From the NCBI RefSeq assembly GCF_001625305.1, contig NW_017804465.1:455445-519444 (forward strand): 64,000 bases of DNA, read 5' to 3'. How positions within the stretch are numbered: position 1 is the stretch's first letter; every line of letters begins with the position of its first letter. Under the pieces are notes generated by a model. The model made no database searches and was not told the origin of the DNA. It saw only the letters and a program-made list of their open reading frames with translations. This stretch comes from Branchiostoma belcheri (taxonomy: Eukaryota > Chordata > Leptocardii > Amphioxiformes > Branchiostomatidae). The position numbers and the translations under genes were made by a program. This document shows, piece by piece, positions 21,281 through 34,500 of this stretch.

Positions 21281-22282
21281 ATGAGAGCCCCCATGCGAGT
21301 CAACCCTAACCCTGACAACAAGGTTTTCTCTTGTAGCCTCTGCCAGATTTCAGAGACCACTGGAAAGAGTAGAGATTGTCGAAATAGACAGATAACATGC
21401 CAGGGGAGTTTTTCCTTGAAAGGAGTACAGTTTGTCTCTTGCTATTAAAAAGGCAAACTGTCTAGTCTACTAGTATTTGGCCTATCTGCTCTTCGGTCTT
21501 CCACCCACCTCTGAAGCCTGGTAGACTGAGCTGAACCTTTGGATGATTTTTGATATCCTTGATCAATAGATACCCTGTCTCTAATCACGGTCAACGGCAA
21601 ATGAAGGCCAAAACATGAGTGCAATACCTAAATGTAGAAAAATGGAGCCCCTGAAAGACTTGCCCACAGGAATAAAGTCAGTTTACGTCGAGGTTAGAAC
21701 GTTAGTCGGTGACGCCATCATTACATGCAGCACGCGGTGTGGTCTAATATGTTAGGATACTGGCAACATTTTGCTGTTGATGATATGTCTACAATTGTCA
21801 GCAGTCGTTGTGAACATTATACATTACATACATTCAGGACGTTTGGCATCTCAGCAGATGTTTTGTTTTAATTGTGTTAAGTCAATATGTGCATGTAATC
21901 TGTCACTACGCTCTGTTTGTTTAACCTGTTGGATGTTGTTAAGGCCTAATAAGTGCGCAATTCAGCGTTTTCGTTTTACAGCACTGCTACATGCTTGTTG
22001 ATTATTGAAAATAAAACTTATTATAATTAATAATAAGTTTATTCATTCTATTCTTCACTCAATACAGCGTTTTTATACACTAGTAAGTCTATATACGTCT
22101 TGACACAATTAGCTTTCATGTGACCGTAAGGTTAATAATTACTCAAACGTCGGATCGCAAGCGAGCACAGGTCTCGTTCTGTTGCTGACGTTTTGTGACG
22201 AGGGAAATTTTACTACAATGTATATAAATAACTAGCATATGGAAGAGATACCATTCTTTACCGGCGTCCAGAAGCAACCAGT
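21281..22282. other. spacer between PFAS and sulfotransferase
   Basis: Divergent spacer holding both promoters. I see no gene or recognisable repeat; an AT-rich inverted stretch lies near 22010-22045. Confidence 0.45.
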
Positions 22283-25150
22283 ATGAGCATCAACATTGCC
22301 CATCCAACCTTTGGCTCGCCTTTTCATAAAAAGGCGTGAGGTTCTTCCATCGCGCGACCATCGCGCGGTGGAACTAGTGGAGTCATTTGAAGTGAGAGAC
22401 GACGACGTTTTCGTGTCAGCGTACGTCAAGTCAGGTAAGGCCTTTAATCTGCTAAAGTTTAGTATGAGGTGAAACGTAATAAGTAACTTACCTGTCACAC
22501 ATTCAGAACCTTCCCCTAAACATCAGCCGACCAAGGTTGGCTGAATTTCGGGGACAGTCGGATCAGATTTAGGTCAGGCCTACCTTTTTATACGAATCGA
22601 ATCAAATTTGAGTGAAATTTGACTGCCAACCACTCCCCGACCTACTACCAAACACCAGCCAACCATGGCCCAACCTTTTGTACACACCCGAATGATGTTT
22701 TTAACATTTTGAAACATTCGGCGCAGTCAAACAGTAGCCGACCCAGCCGAACGCCAGCCGACCTTGCTTCCGACCTACTTCTAACCATGGTTGAGGGAGT
22801 TCGGCTAACGTTCGGAAGGCCATATTCGGCTATGTAGGACCTGGGCTTGACGGTACATGTCCTAAAACCTTTTTTAGACGTAGGGGTAGTCGTTTGTTAA
22901 TCAATTAGTACGAAAAAAAGAGAGCCAGATAAAAACACCAAAAAGCACACCAGAAACAAACCTTAGCATAAACCTCTGCTCGGAGAGTACACTTTATAAC
23001 TTTTGTATGTCTTCTTTTATGAGTCCAGGCACAACATGGGTACAACAGATCGTGTCTCTACTGTCTACTGAGGGCGATCTGAGCGAAGTGAACAAGATCC
23101 CGATATTTGTCCGGGTGCCATGGCTGGAGATAATGGACCGGACGGGGTCCCGGGAGCCGCTGCCCAAAGTGCTGAGAGACGCCCCCTCCCCCCGCCTCAT
23201 GAAGACCCACATGCCGTATCACCTGTTACCTAAACAGGCGAGGGAGGGGAAGGGGAAGGTTTGTACAGTAGCCGTAGTCTCTACCAGGGATGAGTAGAAA
23301 TTTGCCAAATAGACAGATAACATGCCAGCTGCAGGTTGGTCCTCCAGACATGCAGTACAGTTTGCGGCAAACTCTTCTATTTAGCGAACCAAGTCCTCTA
23401 GCGCTAGTGGATCCTAGTGGGTTCCCAAAGCATGGTAGAGACTACGGTGGCTGTGTCCTTACGTTTAAAAATGAAACCTTCCGATATTCAGTAAAGGTTA
23501 CATGTAAGGACATGTTACACATGGTCATTGAAACGTCATGAATATTATGAAAACATCTCTCCAGCAAAAAATTACCTAGTTTGCCATTTTTCATCAAAAT
23601 ACATATAAAAAATGATACTTTTTTCCAGATCATCTACTGCGCGAGGAATGTGAAAGACGTGGTGGTGTCTTTGCACAAGATGAGGGAGGGCTTCGAGCAT
23701 CTTCCTTGTGGAACGTTTGACGAAAACTTCCAAGAATTCATTAATCCCGAACAAGGTAAATTTCTTAAGTCCGGTCCTGACCTTCATTTTGTACAGGTAT
23801 ATCAACAATATTTTGTAAGGACAGAATCATAGATACGAATAATGGAAATGTAATATTTGCATGGTCTTCCCTAACAAACTGTCATTGTCGATGACGACCC
23901 AGATTTATAAGATATGGTTACCAGTCCCTCCAACTCTGCCCTGCTACTTGTAATTGTTACATAATGTAACCCAGCACCACAGGGTGTCTGCTACAGCATC
24001 AGTTACTATGCTGACAGACGTTTGGTCCAGGCCATTGACTTAATTTGATGTTTCAAACATCTTCAACAGCTGCCTTCGGTTTCTGGTGGGACGTGATCTC
24101 GGAATACTGGCGTCACAAGGATGACAAAAACATGCTCTTCCTCAAATTTGAGGACCTGAAGGAGGTAAGATCCACGTTATTTATTATTTTATTATGCAAA
24201 GGGAGGTTACAGAGAGGCCCTGTTGTTAGGCATGATCATGTAGTTTCTCCTACCTCATGTCTGTATCTGTATCCGTATAGCCGGTATAACCGCCCTTCGC
24301 AGGCGCGCGGCAGCTAGCTAGCTATAGTACACAGAATGACCTGATACACCCAATCTCATTTTGCACATTTAATTGCAGGAGTTGTTTAAAGCTTTCTAGT
24401 AATGATGCCCCAACTGTGCTTGGTGGCAACCGGAATTCCTCTCTCTGATAGGTCTTGGAAAATACGAGTTTTTGACCACCTCAATTCTTTGTGACACAAT
24501 CTCTTGCTGTCAAAGGCTGATTGGAATTCTCGTCCCCTTGTTTGAAGGATCTGCGAGGAAACGTGGTGAAGATCGCAAATTTTCTGGGCAAGACTCTGTC
24601 AGACCCGCGCATTGATGAGGTGACAGCTATGTGTACCTTCTCTGCCATGAGAGACAACGATGCTACAAACTTTTCTCGAACTGAAGCGTTCAGAGACCTA
24701 ACCAAAGCAGGGTTTGAATTCATTCGAAAAGGTATGTGGTCGCTTATCTGTATCTGTATAGCTGGTATACAGTAACACACCGGCTTAGACTCGCCCTTGG
24801 TTTTTATTGCATATTGCGCCATTTGTTTATATCTAGGAAGTACTTTCTAACACAAAGGAAATATGGGATTCCCCGTCCCCCGTCTACATGTATGTGAAGG
24901 CCCTGATTTTTGTCCTACATCTAGTTCTAGCAAAATATAGAATTTTAAGCTTGATTTTAGTACATTGTATTAGAATTGATTTCAAAGCTGGACACACTTA
25001 GCTTATTATTTTCATTGTCATTGTTTATGCCGTTCCTCAGGAAGGGTGGGAGACTGGAAAAACTCGCTCAGTTCAGAACAGAGTAAAATCCTGGATGACA
25101 TCCACAGGGAGAGAATGGCGGGGGTTGATTTGACATTTGAGTTTGAGTAA
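22283..25150 (+). CDS. cytosolic sulfotransferase (SULT family), exon 1 frameshifted as read
   Basis: Transfers sulfonate from PAPS to hydroxyl or amine groups of small molecules in the cytosol. Exons: 22283-22434, 23029-23258, 23629-23755, 24070-24164, 24548-24731, 25041-25150, all GT-AG. PAPS 5'-phosphosulfate loop: VKSGTTW across the exon 1/2 join. His in MKTHMPYHLLP is the expected catalytic base. IIYCARNVKDVVVS holds the 3'-phosphate-binding Arg and Ser, and RKGRVGDWKN at the end is the canonical C-terminal PAPS motif. About 299 residues, normal for the family. Oddity: from the ATG at 22283 the frame hits TGA at 22337-22339, right after an A5 run (22328-22332). The following frame alone continues to the exon end with SULT-like sequence and has no ATG of its own. 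One extra A would explain it, either as a sequencing error or as a real lesion. Substrate not predictable. Confidence 0.88.
22500..22850. repeat. dispersed repeat rich in CCGAA/AGCCGA
   Basis: In the first sulfotransferase intron; shares ordered blocks (CAGATTTAGG, TTTTAACATTTTGAAACATTCGG, CACCAGCC) with 29330-29720 upstream of the decarboxylase. No ORF. Confidence 0.65.
23868..24040 (-). repeat. dispersed hairpin-CTAG family, partial copy
   Basis: Minus-strand core of the family (CACAGGGTGTCTGCTACAGC on the plus strand) in a sulfotransferase intron. Confidence 0.6.
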
Positions 25151-25476
25151 TCTGAAGACACACCCTGCGTTTTTTTTTCAAGAGCTATCATCATCAGTCA
25201 AAGTAGACGTTCTAAACAGCGATTTCATCAGTCCAACGTTTGGCAGTGGTTCTGTCACCTTCCGCCGGTATTTAGGTCATAATAGGTAACTAATTCGAAG
25301 CAGCGCCTTTCATGTTGATTCAGTGTTGAAATGTTTACCTACATTTTGCCTTTTATTAGTAGGATACTAAATATCAACGAAATAAAGTTCAAAAGAGCTC
25401 GAGTGCAAATTTAACAATGTTAAAATACAAAGCAGTACTGGACAGTACTGGACTACCATGTTGGCACTGGCTTGTT
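25151..25476. other. overlapping 3' UTRs of two convergent genes
   Basis: 326 bp between the two stop codons. A plus-strand AATAAA lies at 25381-25386 (sulfotransferase) and a minus-strand AATAAA at 25357-25352 (decarboxylase). Since cleavage falls downstream of each signal, the two transcripts should overlap at their 3' ends by tens of bases. Confidence 0.6.
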
Positions 25477-28400
25477 CTAAGCATTGCTTTGAGCTGACCC
25501 CCAAAGATGACCACGTTTCTCCCGAATCAAGGAGAAGCATAGATCCATGTGCTCAATGTGGGTCCTGAAACACAGGACACAGACACGTAGGTAGTACTGG
25601 TCGCCCAGCACGGCAGCAGTCATGAAGATTTTCCCATCAGAAAGCAGGTCCTCCAGGAGCTGTTGGTTGAAGTTGTTGATGTCGACGTCAGGTGGCGCTG
25701 TAGCACGGAACAGCACCACGGACAGCTCCGGCTCCAATGGCAGCTCGAATTCACCAGTTTCTGTACATTGAGAAAGAACGACTCTTTAGTTTATAGTCAG
25801 CTCAGTATAAACTCTGAGATAATCAAGTATATTCCAACTCCAAACGGGTAAACGCCAATTCCCAGAGAGTGCCTGAAACATGTGAACCAAAAAAAGGACG
25901 CTATAGCTATGACACGCTATAGCTACAATGTATGACACTGAGACAAAATGTCGGTTTTGTACCTTTCAGTTTCCGGTAGAAGTAACGTGCCAGTAGGAGT
26001 TTCTCCTCCAGGGCCTCACGGAAAACTCCAACACCAAACACGTTCAGCGGAAGCCACATCTGAGCACCTCTGCAAGGAACAGCCCAACAAAATACTACAC
26101 GTATTCCGAGGTTTCTGTTAAAGGTATTCAGTGCAATTTCAGGGCGGCAAAACAAGAATATTCTGAATGAGGAAATCTGTCTGATATTGCATACACACAA
26201 ACCCATCCACAAACCTACCCAAAACAATACCTCCGGGAACACTCACCTGAAAGACCTGGTCAGTTCAAAGGACAGCTCACACGGAGACAGGTGTTCAGCT
26301 GAAAAGAACTGCATCCCCGTGTACACGCTGGGTGTTTGTTCCAAGGAGCAGGTCTGTTGGAGCTTCTCTCCATCTTTCACCACAAGAACTCCTACACCAC
26401 TGGATATGAATAACCCTGAGAATGTAACGCCGATTAGCCTGTTTCCATGGCCTACAAAAAACCTAGCTCGAAGGCTCCAGGGCAAACATGCCCCCAAGGA
26501 GCACGCTGGCTACAGGTACTCATCGGCCAAGCGTGTTATGGGTCTGGCATCTAGGCTAGTGGGATATAGCCTTCTGTGCAGTGGTGACCATCGTTTATAT
26601 TATTTGGGTAGGGGTTGCAGCTTTGCGATGTTTAATATGGGTAACGATTCTCAACGCCGCAAACCTAGATTGTTTTCACCGAAAGAAAGCAGACCTTCGA
26701 TGGGTGCGTAATTGACAACCGCACGTAGCCCATGTTCAACATCGCAAAAAAACTGCTCCTTCAAAATAAGCAGCAGAGGAGAGCAATCACTTGTTATGTC
26801 TCCCCATCCAATTTGCAATGGAGAAGTTGAAAAAAAAGACAGAGAAAGATGTAAAGAAACAAATAGTGACTTGTGGATTTCAAAGTTTCGCGTACATTAT
26901 TTCGCACAAACCTTTGTGTGGATTCACCACAAGTGAATCGCTCCGCTCCACGCCAACAAACAGCTGTTTCATGTCGTCACAGAGAGCGAAGAACCCTCCG
27001 TACGCGGCGTCCACGTGCAGCCAGAGCTGGTGACGTTCACACACGTCAGCGATGTCGTCCACAGGATCCACACTTCCCGTCAGCGTGGTGCCCACAGTGG
27101 CCACGACCAGGAACGGCAGCAAACCGGCCTGGTTACAAGAAAGTTTTAAAAAAGGGAATTATATAACATTAATATTTGTACCAAAACTTGAGAAATTTTA
27201 GTTGAATACAATATTGACATAATAGTAGGGCCGATAACGCACTAGTGCAACCATTAACAGACAGACATGCACATGTCTTGAATAAAAAGAAGAAAGACTT
27301 GATAGAATTCTCTCACTTCCTTATCTTCCTTGATCTGTTTCTCAAGATCCAATGTTGACATCTTGAACGATTTGTCCACTGAAGTTTTCCTCAGAACGGC
27401 CTCCCGCATTCCAACTGCCCGAAGTCCCTTCTGCACAGCATAGTGGGTGAACTCACTACAGTAGATCACACACCTGTGGAGAGAGGACACCAATCTAAAA
27501 TCCCATGAAAAGCTGGTATAAATAGCAGATACACTTTGAAGTACAGTAATGGCTTACACACCTGTGAAAGTCTGCGGCTTTGAGCTGCCTGCTGTCCCGT
27601 GCGACAGCTAACGCCGTGAGAGTGGCGAGAGAACCTCCCGATGAAATGTTCCCGGCATGCCCTGCGGGGTAGCCGAACAGGTCTGCCACCCATTGGATCA
27701 GCCTGTTTTCTATCTGCACAGCTGCTGGGCTCTCCATATGAACCGCTGTTGTTTCATGATAGAAAATTTTAAAAAATGACATACGTACAGTCTACCACCA
27801 GACACACACATGGTCCCAACTGAAAAGCATTTAGAAACGACCAAAATGAACGGGCACGACCCAGATGGCTTATTCAATCTGTCACTCTAATAATACATGT
27901 ATGTCTTTGGACGATGTATGTGTATGATATGTCTATAGATTTTTCAGGACTTCAAATGATGTAACTTTTATCTTTTCTATATATATATGTTTTGCCAAGA
28001 ACTGGTCCATGTGCATGCATGCCAGGGGAGTTGGTCCGCTAGAGAGTACAGTTTTCGAGTAACATGTAGAGTTAGGGTTATGGAAACTATGGAAATTATG
28101 CAAACGGTACTCTCAATTGGAACAATTCTTCTGGCATATTTATCTCTCTATTTGACCAACTTCTACTCTTTTAAACACGTTAAAAGTTACATACTCGAGT
28201 ACGTGGTGAAGACTGCCGGAAGAAAACCGCCCAGTGCTGCGGGATATGTACCATGGCCAGACGGGATAAAACCTAGGAACATCGGATGACCCGGGATAAC
28301 TCCGGCTCTCACCAAACGGTCGTTGAAGTCCTGCATTACGTAGTCTGTATAAACATGAAAATGGGGGAAATCTATTGATAATCGATTTGATATTACATAC

Positions 28401-29065
28401 TATATGTCTGATATTTGTGGTAGTGCATGACCTAAACGCTTCCCTTCCGGATCCTCTTACAATCTGATATCCGGTACATGTATACTGTTTCTATATACTT
28501 GTGTCCATAGAGAAAACAAATCTATCTTTGGTGCTGAACGCTATTCTGACATGGGAAAACATTCTTGTCCTTGGCGCTGAACACGATCTGCACACAGACA
28601 AACTGTCCTTGGTGCTGAACACCATACCCCCAATGGAAAACAGGCCCGTCCTTTTAGTTTTACATCACTAAAATGCGCACATCTGTTTCCTTTCTCTATG
28701 GCCATGGCTTTTAAGTGTAGCAACAGTTTTCTCAATTAGTCTTCTGTTTATAAATGCAATACAATCTTATATTTTACACGCCAGTTACCACTGTCTCTTA
28801 TGACTGGAGGAAAACAGTAATGTCTCTCACCAAAGTCAACTGGGCTTTCGCTGATTTCCCCCGTAGTTTCAAAACTTCCTCGGTCCAATACCTTGATCGG
28901 GTCACAGGTCAACCTTGTTACGTTGTCATCGTGCGCGTTGATCAGCTGTACGGTCTTTTTAGTCATGGCCTCCCGGTCCACCTCTTTGACCTCTAAAACT
29001 GAGGTCTTTACTTTGAGGTCTGCTAGCCTCTGACGAAGGTCGTGTTCTTCGTTCTTTTTTGCCAT
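25477..29065 (-). CDS. PLP-dependent group II decarboxylase (aromatic amino acid decarboxylase-like)
   Basis: Decarboxylates an aromatic or related L-amino acid with pyridoxal phosphate; cytosolic. Exons on the minus strand: 29065-28831, 28344-28195, 27745-27562, 27473-27317, 27128-26912, 26415-26247, 26069-25963, 25760-25477. The sum, 1,503 bases, gives 500 residues plus stop, the usual size. Motifs: FTHYAVQKG with the ring-stacking His, VATVGTT, LHVDAAYGG with Asp282, and NPHKG with the Schiff-base Lys314, 32 residues after the Asp as in DOPA decarboxylase. Unlike classic animal AADC, NPHKW is NPHKGL and the N-terminal region reads HPMFLGFIPSGHGTYPAALG, more like bacterial-type members. An upstream in-frame ATG at 29101 would add 12 residues; 29065 (MAKKNEEHD) is preferred. 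Substrate uncertain. Confidence 0.88.
28515..28650. repeat. CTTGGTGCTGAAC tandem motif
   Basis: Three copies of TCCTTGGTGCTGAAC or a near variant at 28524, 28567 and 28605 (about 40 bp apart) in a decarboxylase intron. Single matches occur near 10410 and 49036. Confidence 0.55.
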
Positions 29066-31300
29066 ATTGCATTGGCTAGAAAGAAATTGATAACGGTTCA
29101 TTATAACGCTTCATTCATTACCTTGTTTCCCATACATGTTGGTGTAAACTGTATCCCCAGTTTATCATGCCATTACTACAATGCAGTATTGGCTCGTATA
29201 CAAAGCCCTTAACAACAAACTGCCTTCCTACATTACTGCAGAGGCCAAAGTACAAGGTCATCCAGACAAAGCACAAACAATCAACTGGTTGTCCCCAAAC
29301 CTTAAGCCCCTAGGCCTATCACACATTCAAGACCATCCCACGACCCGAGTGCACCCGAACACCGGCCGACCACGTTAATATTCGGCTGACGTTCGGGAGC
29401 AGTCTGACCAGATTTAGGCCACGCCTAGCTTTCTATACGAATAGAAACGAACTTGAGTCCAATTTTGAGCCAAATAGTGATCTGCTGACATGTAGCCGAA
29501 CACCAGTCAATCATATCCGTACCTCCCTATACCAACCAATGTTTTAAACATTTTGAAACATTCGGCTAGCGCAGCCGAATAGTAGCCGACACCGCCGAAC
29601 ACCAGCCGACCTAGCCAAAATACTCCGACATACTCCTATTAGTCCTAACCATGGTTGCATAAAGTTCAAAGTTCAGTTCAAAGTTCAGGGCTATGTGTTC
29701 GGGACGCCATGTGTGACAGGGGCTTTACGAGAGAGTCGGAAGATCTATAGGCTACCGCGGATCCATTGTCTAGAACAGTCTGCCACCAAAAAAGGCATGG
29801 CCGAAATCTGGCTTCCTTTAACATAAGAGACTTTCAAAGATACAGAAATGACCAAAACGAAAGAACACGAACCATGTAACAGGTCTGGTTGGATGGCTGT
29901 CAAAGAAAGGCCCTACGCCGGTAAAACCCCTAGGCTAGCCTGTGGTGAATGATTACCAGCTGCAGGCTAATTATATAACCTTAACGTTAACTATGGATCT
30001 GACATTGAGATAGGTGCCTTACCGTCAACTGCAACGTTTTGGTACCTCTCGTACAAAAAGACCTCTATGCGTTGGTCAAAGTTGCTGTAATAATAAGAAA
30101 CCTACGGTCTGAGTGTGTCTGTCGGAAAGCCAAGAAATGTCTACTGTTTACCCAGCAGAGAAAATGACCCTGGCCCAGTGCAAAGGTCGATCATGGGGGC
30201 AAACAGAGGACAATCGCCCGCGGCTGTGCAAGAAGAAACGCACACAAATTCAGACAAAGGCAGATATGTCAGGGAGGCTATTAACGTTAATATCAAACTT
30301 GACAGGATCATCCTCAGGTAATTGTACAAATTCTCCCACTAATGACAGGATCTTCCTTACTAAAAAAATGGATGCTATTGTCATAAAAAGCCTGTTACCT
30401 TTCCCCTGAGAAGATTATGTTATATGATTATGTCACTATCTCTATCCCCCTCGCCAGTACTAAAAGACTATGTACAGAACTCTTTCCTTCACCAGTCAAT
30501 CAGACTCTATAACCAGACTGTACAGATAGAGTCTGGCACAAGATAATGTACTGTTTTTATAAATTATAGTTGTTGTAAATATATAATATTTTGACATTTT
30601 ATCATGTAAATATCAACGCCATTCAGGCAACATTGTATGTCATGTTTGTCTGCTATGTTTGGTATCTTAATAAAGAATTGAGAATTTTTGGCAGCGTTTG
30701 TATGTAACGTTATACAGTATATGTAACGTGGTTTATCACCATAACTCAAGAATGAAGTTTGGTATAGGCAAGGAGGTTTAACTCCATGGTATAGGTGGGT
30801 AGGTCTTGACCTGTTAACGTTAGATCTTTCGATATATTGTAAATTCCTTGATCATCTTGGATCAAATCCGTCCACAAATTGAATGATTTCACCAAATATC
30901 CACAAACTGGAAATGGCGCAAACTCATTTATAACATTTTATTTATGCAAACGACCCTGGTCTGAAAGCAGCCTTATGCACAGAGGTAATTAACTCACTGT
31001 TCAACATAATGTCGCTAGATGACGCTTTATTTAGAAGACGTCATTTGGGAATAGGCAAGTTGGACTTTACCACTAGGTTATCGGGAACCAGGAAAGAAAA
31101 CCATCTATAGGTACACCAATTTCTCTGTCAACATGCACCAAAAAGTAGATGTTATAACAGTTTTATATACGATAGAAATTTTTAAATATCTGAATTCATT
31201 TTATCATTAGCTCCAGGTAATACTTTAGGTAAAACCTAAAAGTATTCGTTCTTATTTTTGTACTTCACGAAGCTTACACACCTATTATTTCTGTGGTATC
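29066..31300. other. spacer between decarboxylase and HERC2
   Basis: Head-to-head spacer. 29330-29720 is a second copy of the CCGAA-rich repeat at 22500-22850. No gene or RNA is supported in the remainder. Confidence 0.5.
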
Positions 31301-31512
31301 GCCCAAGCCGCCATCTTCCCTTGCTAGCCGAAGAAAGTACCCCCGATTTTCTGACATCGCAAAATGTAAAGCGGCTTTTATGAACAATCCATTAACCTAC
31401 AGTAGATTTTAGACTTAGTAGCGGACGCTGCGCATCTTTTTGGTCCTAGCAATGTTCACCTGACGAACAGCTTTTCCGTGTTTCTGTGGAAATCGTCCCG
31501 GTTTCGCTCGCG
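31301..31512 (+). promoter_or_regulatory. HERC2 promoter / 5' UTR
   Basis: GCCGCCATCTT at 31307-31317 is a perfect match to the YY1 element found at or near the start site of many TATA-less housekeeping genes. No TATA box is seen. The ATG follows about 200 bp later. Confidence 0.55.
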
Positions 31513-34500
31513 ATGTCGTCCGACCACAGGCCGGTCCTGCACACCCAGCACAGACTGGACGGTAAATGGCTGAAGACAGACTTACAGGTGAGCGAGTAGA
31601 CGGGAAATTACACCTCGTTGAACTGCAAATGTCGCGCAGAGTCTCATAATTTCTCATTCTTTGTAGAGAGAATTACATCGCGCAGTGTGATCTGTTGCGA
31701 ATGTAAACACCAGTACGCAATTTGCACGAAGGGGGTGGGGGGTGGTTTCTTACCTTTGCCAAGGACGTCATATGATAATTTGTGAAAGATAGCTTGAAAC
31801 CTGGATTATTACAGGAAGAAATCTATGCCATATGAAAGCTTTCATAATTTTGGATAAGTTCTCAACGTGCCAATGTGATCTACAGGTGTGTTTGTGTTGC
31901 TCTATCAGAGGCCTTACTTGTCATAAATAATATGGTGCAGCTTCTGAATAATCTCCAAGCAGATGTTTGGGGACACTAAACCATTACATTTTCCTAGCCG
32001 CTTCTCCAAACATCTGCTTGGAGATGAGCTTTGAACAAGATATTCGTAGAAAAAGAAAATATGCGCAGGACGTTCTTATGTTCTTGACCCAGATACGGCA
32101 TTTGTGTAGCCTCCTGCGCAGACTGCTTCTAGCAAGGCAATGGTTGTTTCTATGACTCGTATGAGTGGCGTTTTCTTTTCGGAGGAATGGCCATGTTTAG
32201 AGAGGAGAGCTAGAGAGCCATATTGATAACTCTCTGGACATGGCATAACTCCCTCTGCTGCATGAGGAGACTTTAGCCCATGTAAAAAAATTGTGTTTCA
32301 ATTGCTCCCCAAAAAATAAATGCCACTGCTCCAAGAAGTCTGCAAAGGAGGCTAGCATTTGTGAACATTCACTAAAAAGATACCTCAAATGCTACACACA
32401 AAATAACTGATTGTCTGTTGTCTTCTCCCAGTGTGCGTTCTCCCGTGATGGTCTAAGTTCGCTGTGGAACGAGCTGGTGAAGGATGGAGAGGTTACCGTG
32501 GGAACCAACGACACAATCATCAACTCTGCAGGCGTTGCTGCCAGGAAGGGTCAGTGTTTGTTTGTTTGTTTGTTTGTTTATTGCAATGTGGTCTGAGTGT
32601 CAAATCGCTGTTGAAGGATGGAAATGTAACCATGCAAAACTGCTGACATAAGGGTCTTATATCGACAATTACAAATAATTTTATGATTTTTGAGGTTATT
32701 GATGAAAGGCATAACCACAAATTTTATTATGAACTACTACTAGTACCATTATCAGGGCTTGAAATAGTTTTTCTACATACCTGCACTGATGCAGGTAAAA
32801 TTGAAAATTACCTGCAACAGTCAAGTTTCATCTACATCTGAATGTAGGAAGTATGGATCATACTAAAAACTGTTTAGAAACCATTGTCATTATTTCCTTT
32901 TCATACGTAGGTGGTTACAGGCAATACAGCTAAATCTACATTATACATACACGTTCATTCATATGTAAACCCAGTACGTGGACCAGTGTAGGTTAGGTCA
33001 GGTGCTACCCTGGTAGTAGACCGACATCAGAAATACCTGCATGAGCTCCAATTAGAAATATAAATATAAGAAATAAAAGCCCTGATAAAAATAAAAGCCC
33101 GGATTTTGACAACCACTTGGACAAATGTACATGACTACATAAAACGTGGGGGTTATAATATTGATTCTCCAGGCAATTATTCTGTGAGCACATCTTGTGA
33201 CTGACCAGACTACATGTACATATACGATGATAAGAGCACACACACGGAGTGTTGAATACCACCGGCAGGGCTGGATCAATATCTGTGTGGTGCAGACAGG
33301 CTGTTAGTATTCCTGTCAGGTACACGGGGGGCTGTGTTATACAAGGCTAATGTGCGTTTGATAGTGTAAAGGACAGGGATCTCTTTTAAGAATAATCTCC
33401 AAGCAGATCTTTTGCCACCCAAGCAAAAAATTCTTTGTTGCTAATACTAGTAATAGGGCTTGCAATACCACCTACATATGCAGGTTATTAGTACAGGTAA
33501 AATTGGAGCTGTGCAGGTATTTCTGATGTCTACCTGCACCTAACCTGCACTGGTTCATGTACTGGGTATATATGTGCAGGTTAGTGCAGGAAAAATAGGA
33601 GCTGTGCAGGTATAAAAGAAATAATAACTGTTTCTGATCATCAGTTTAACTTTGAACAACGTCAAAGGTACACATTGTGCAGCAATATATTTCACAGAAT
33701 TTTTTGAAACTCATGAATTAAAGCAGAAATATAGATGTTTATAGCATTTGGCATGACATTATAGCTATATTTTACTGGTTTCATCACAGTTACAATGGTG
33801 AAGAAATATGAGATAATGAACTGGAAGCAGAGAACAACATGTAATTGCTCACTTTAGATTGGTCATTACGACTGTCTCATGGGATATTATGTGTCTGGTG
33901 ATGACTTTACAATGAGGCTGAACTGGGGAACAGGTTTTTTTGCGTGCGAAAAATTTGCATGAAAAACTGGCACATAAAAAATTTGCCCTGTATATTATAT
34001 ATATATAATATAATATATACAGCAGAAAATATGCAGTATGTAATTTTTGGGTAGAAAAATGTGACCCTGTGAGGTATGATTTTCAATCTCCTACTTGAAA
34101 TTTTTGTTTGAAAAACTCGTTATTTGTAGGTCCCATGGGAATAGGTTTTGCATTTGAATTTGAGCTGGAAGTTTATTTATATCAATTGCACCATCCAGAT
34201 TCGACAGTTAAAGTAACAGTATGTTGAGACTGACTGACAGAGGGAGAGAGAGAGAGAGAGAATAGTTTAATTTGCATAGTTACATTTGAAAACAACTGTT
34301 ATTCTCCATCTCCCGTTAGGAGAGACAGGAAAGTACTACTGTGGGATGAAGGTGACAGCCTGTAGCTGCTGTGACGGCCACTGTGGACCCAACAACGGCT
34401 GTAACTGTCCAGCGTGCCAGCGGCTGGACCAGCAGGAGAAAGAGTTACAGCAGGAGGAGGACAGCCGACCGTCACCAGCACGCACCCTCATCGAACAGTG

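Noticed and set aside
26187..26711. 174-codon plus-strand ORF
   Set aside because: It runs through a decarboxylase exon and intron in antisense, shows no domain character, and the minus strand carries a clear family match.
29181..29378. 65-codon plus ORF near the decarboxylase start
   Set aside because: No recognisable domain; it runs into the CCGAA-rich dispersed repeat.
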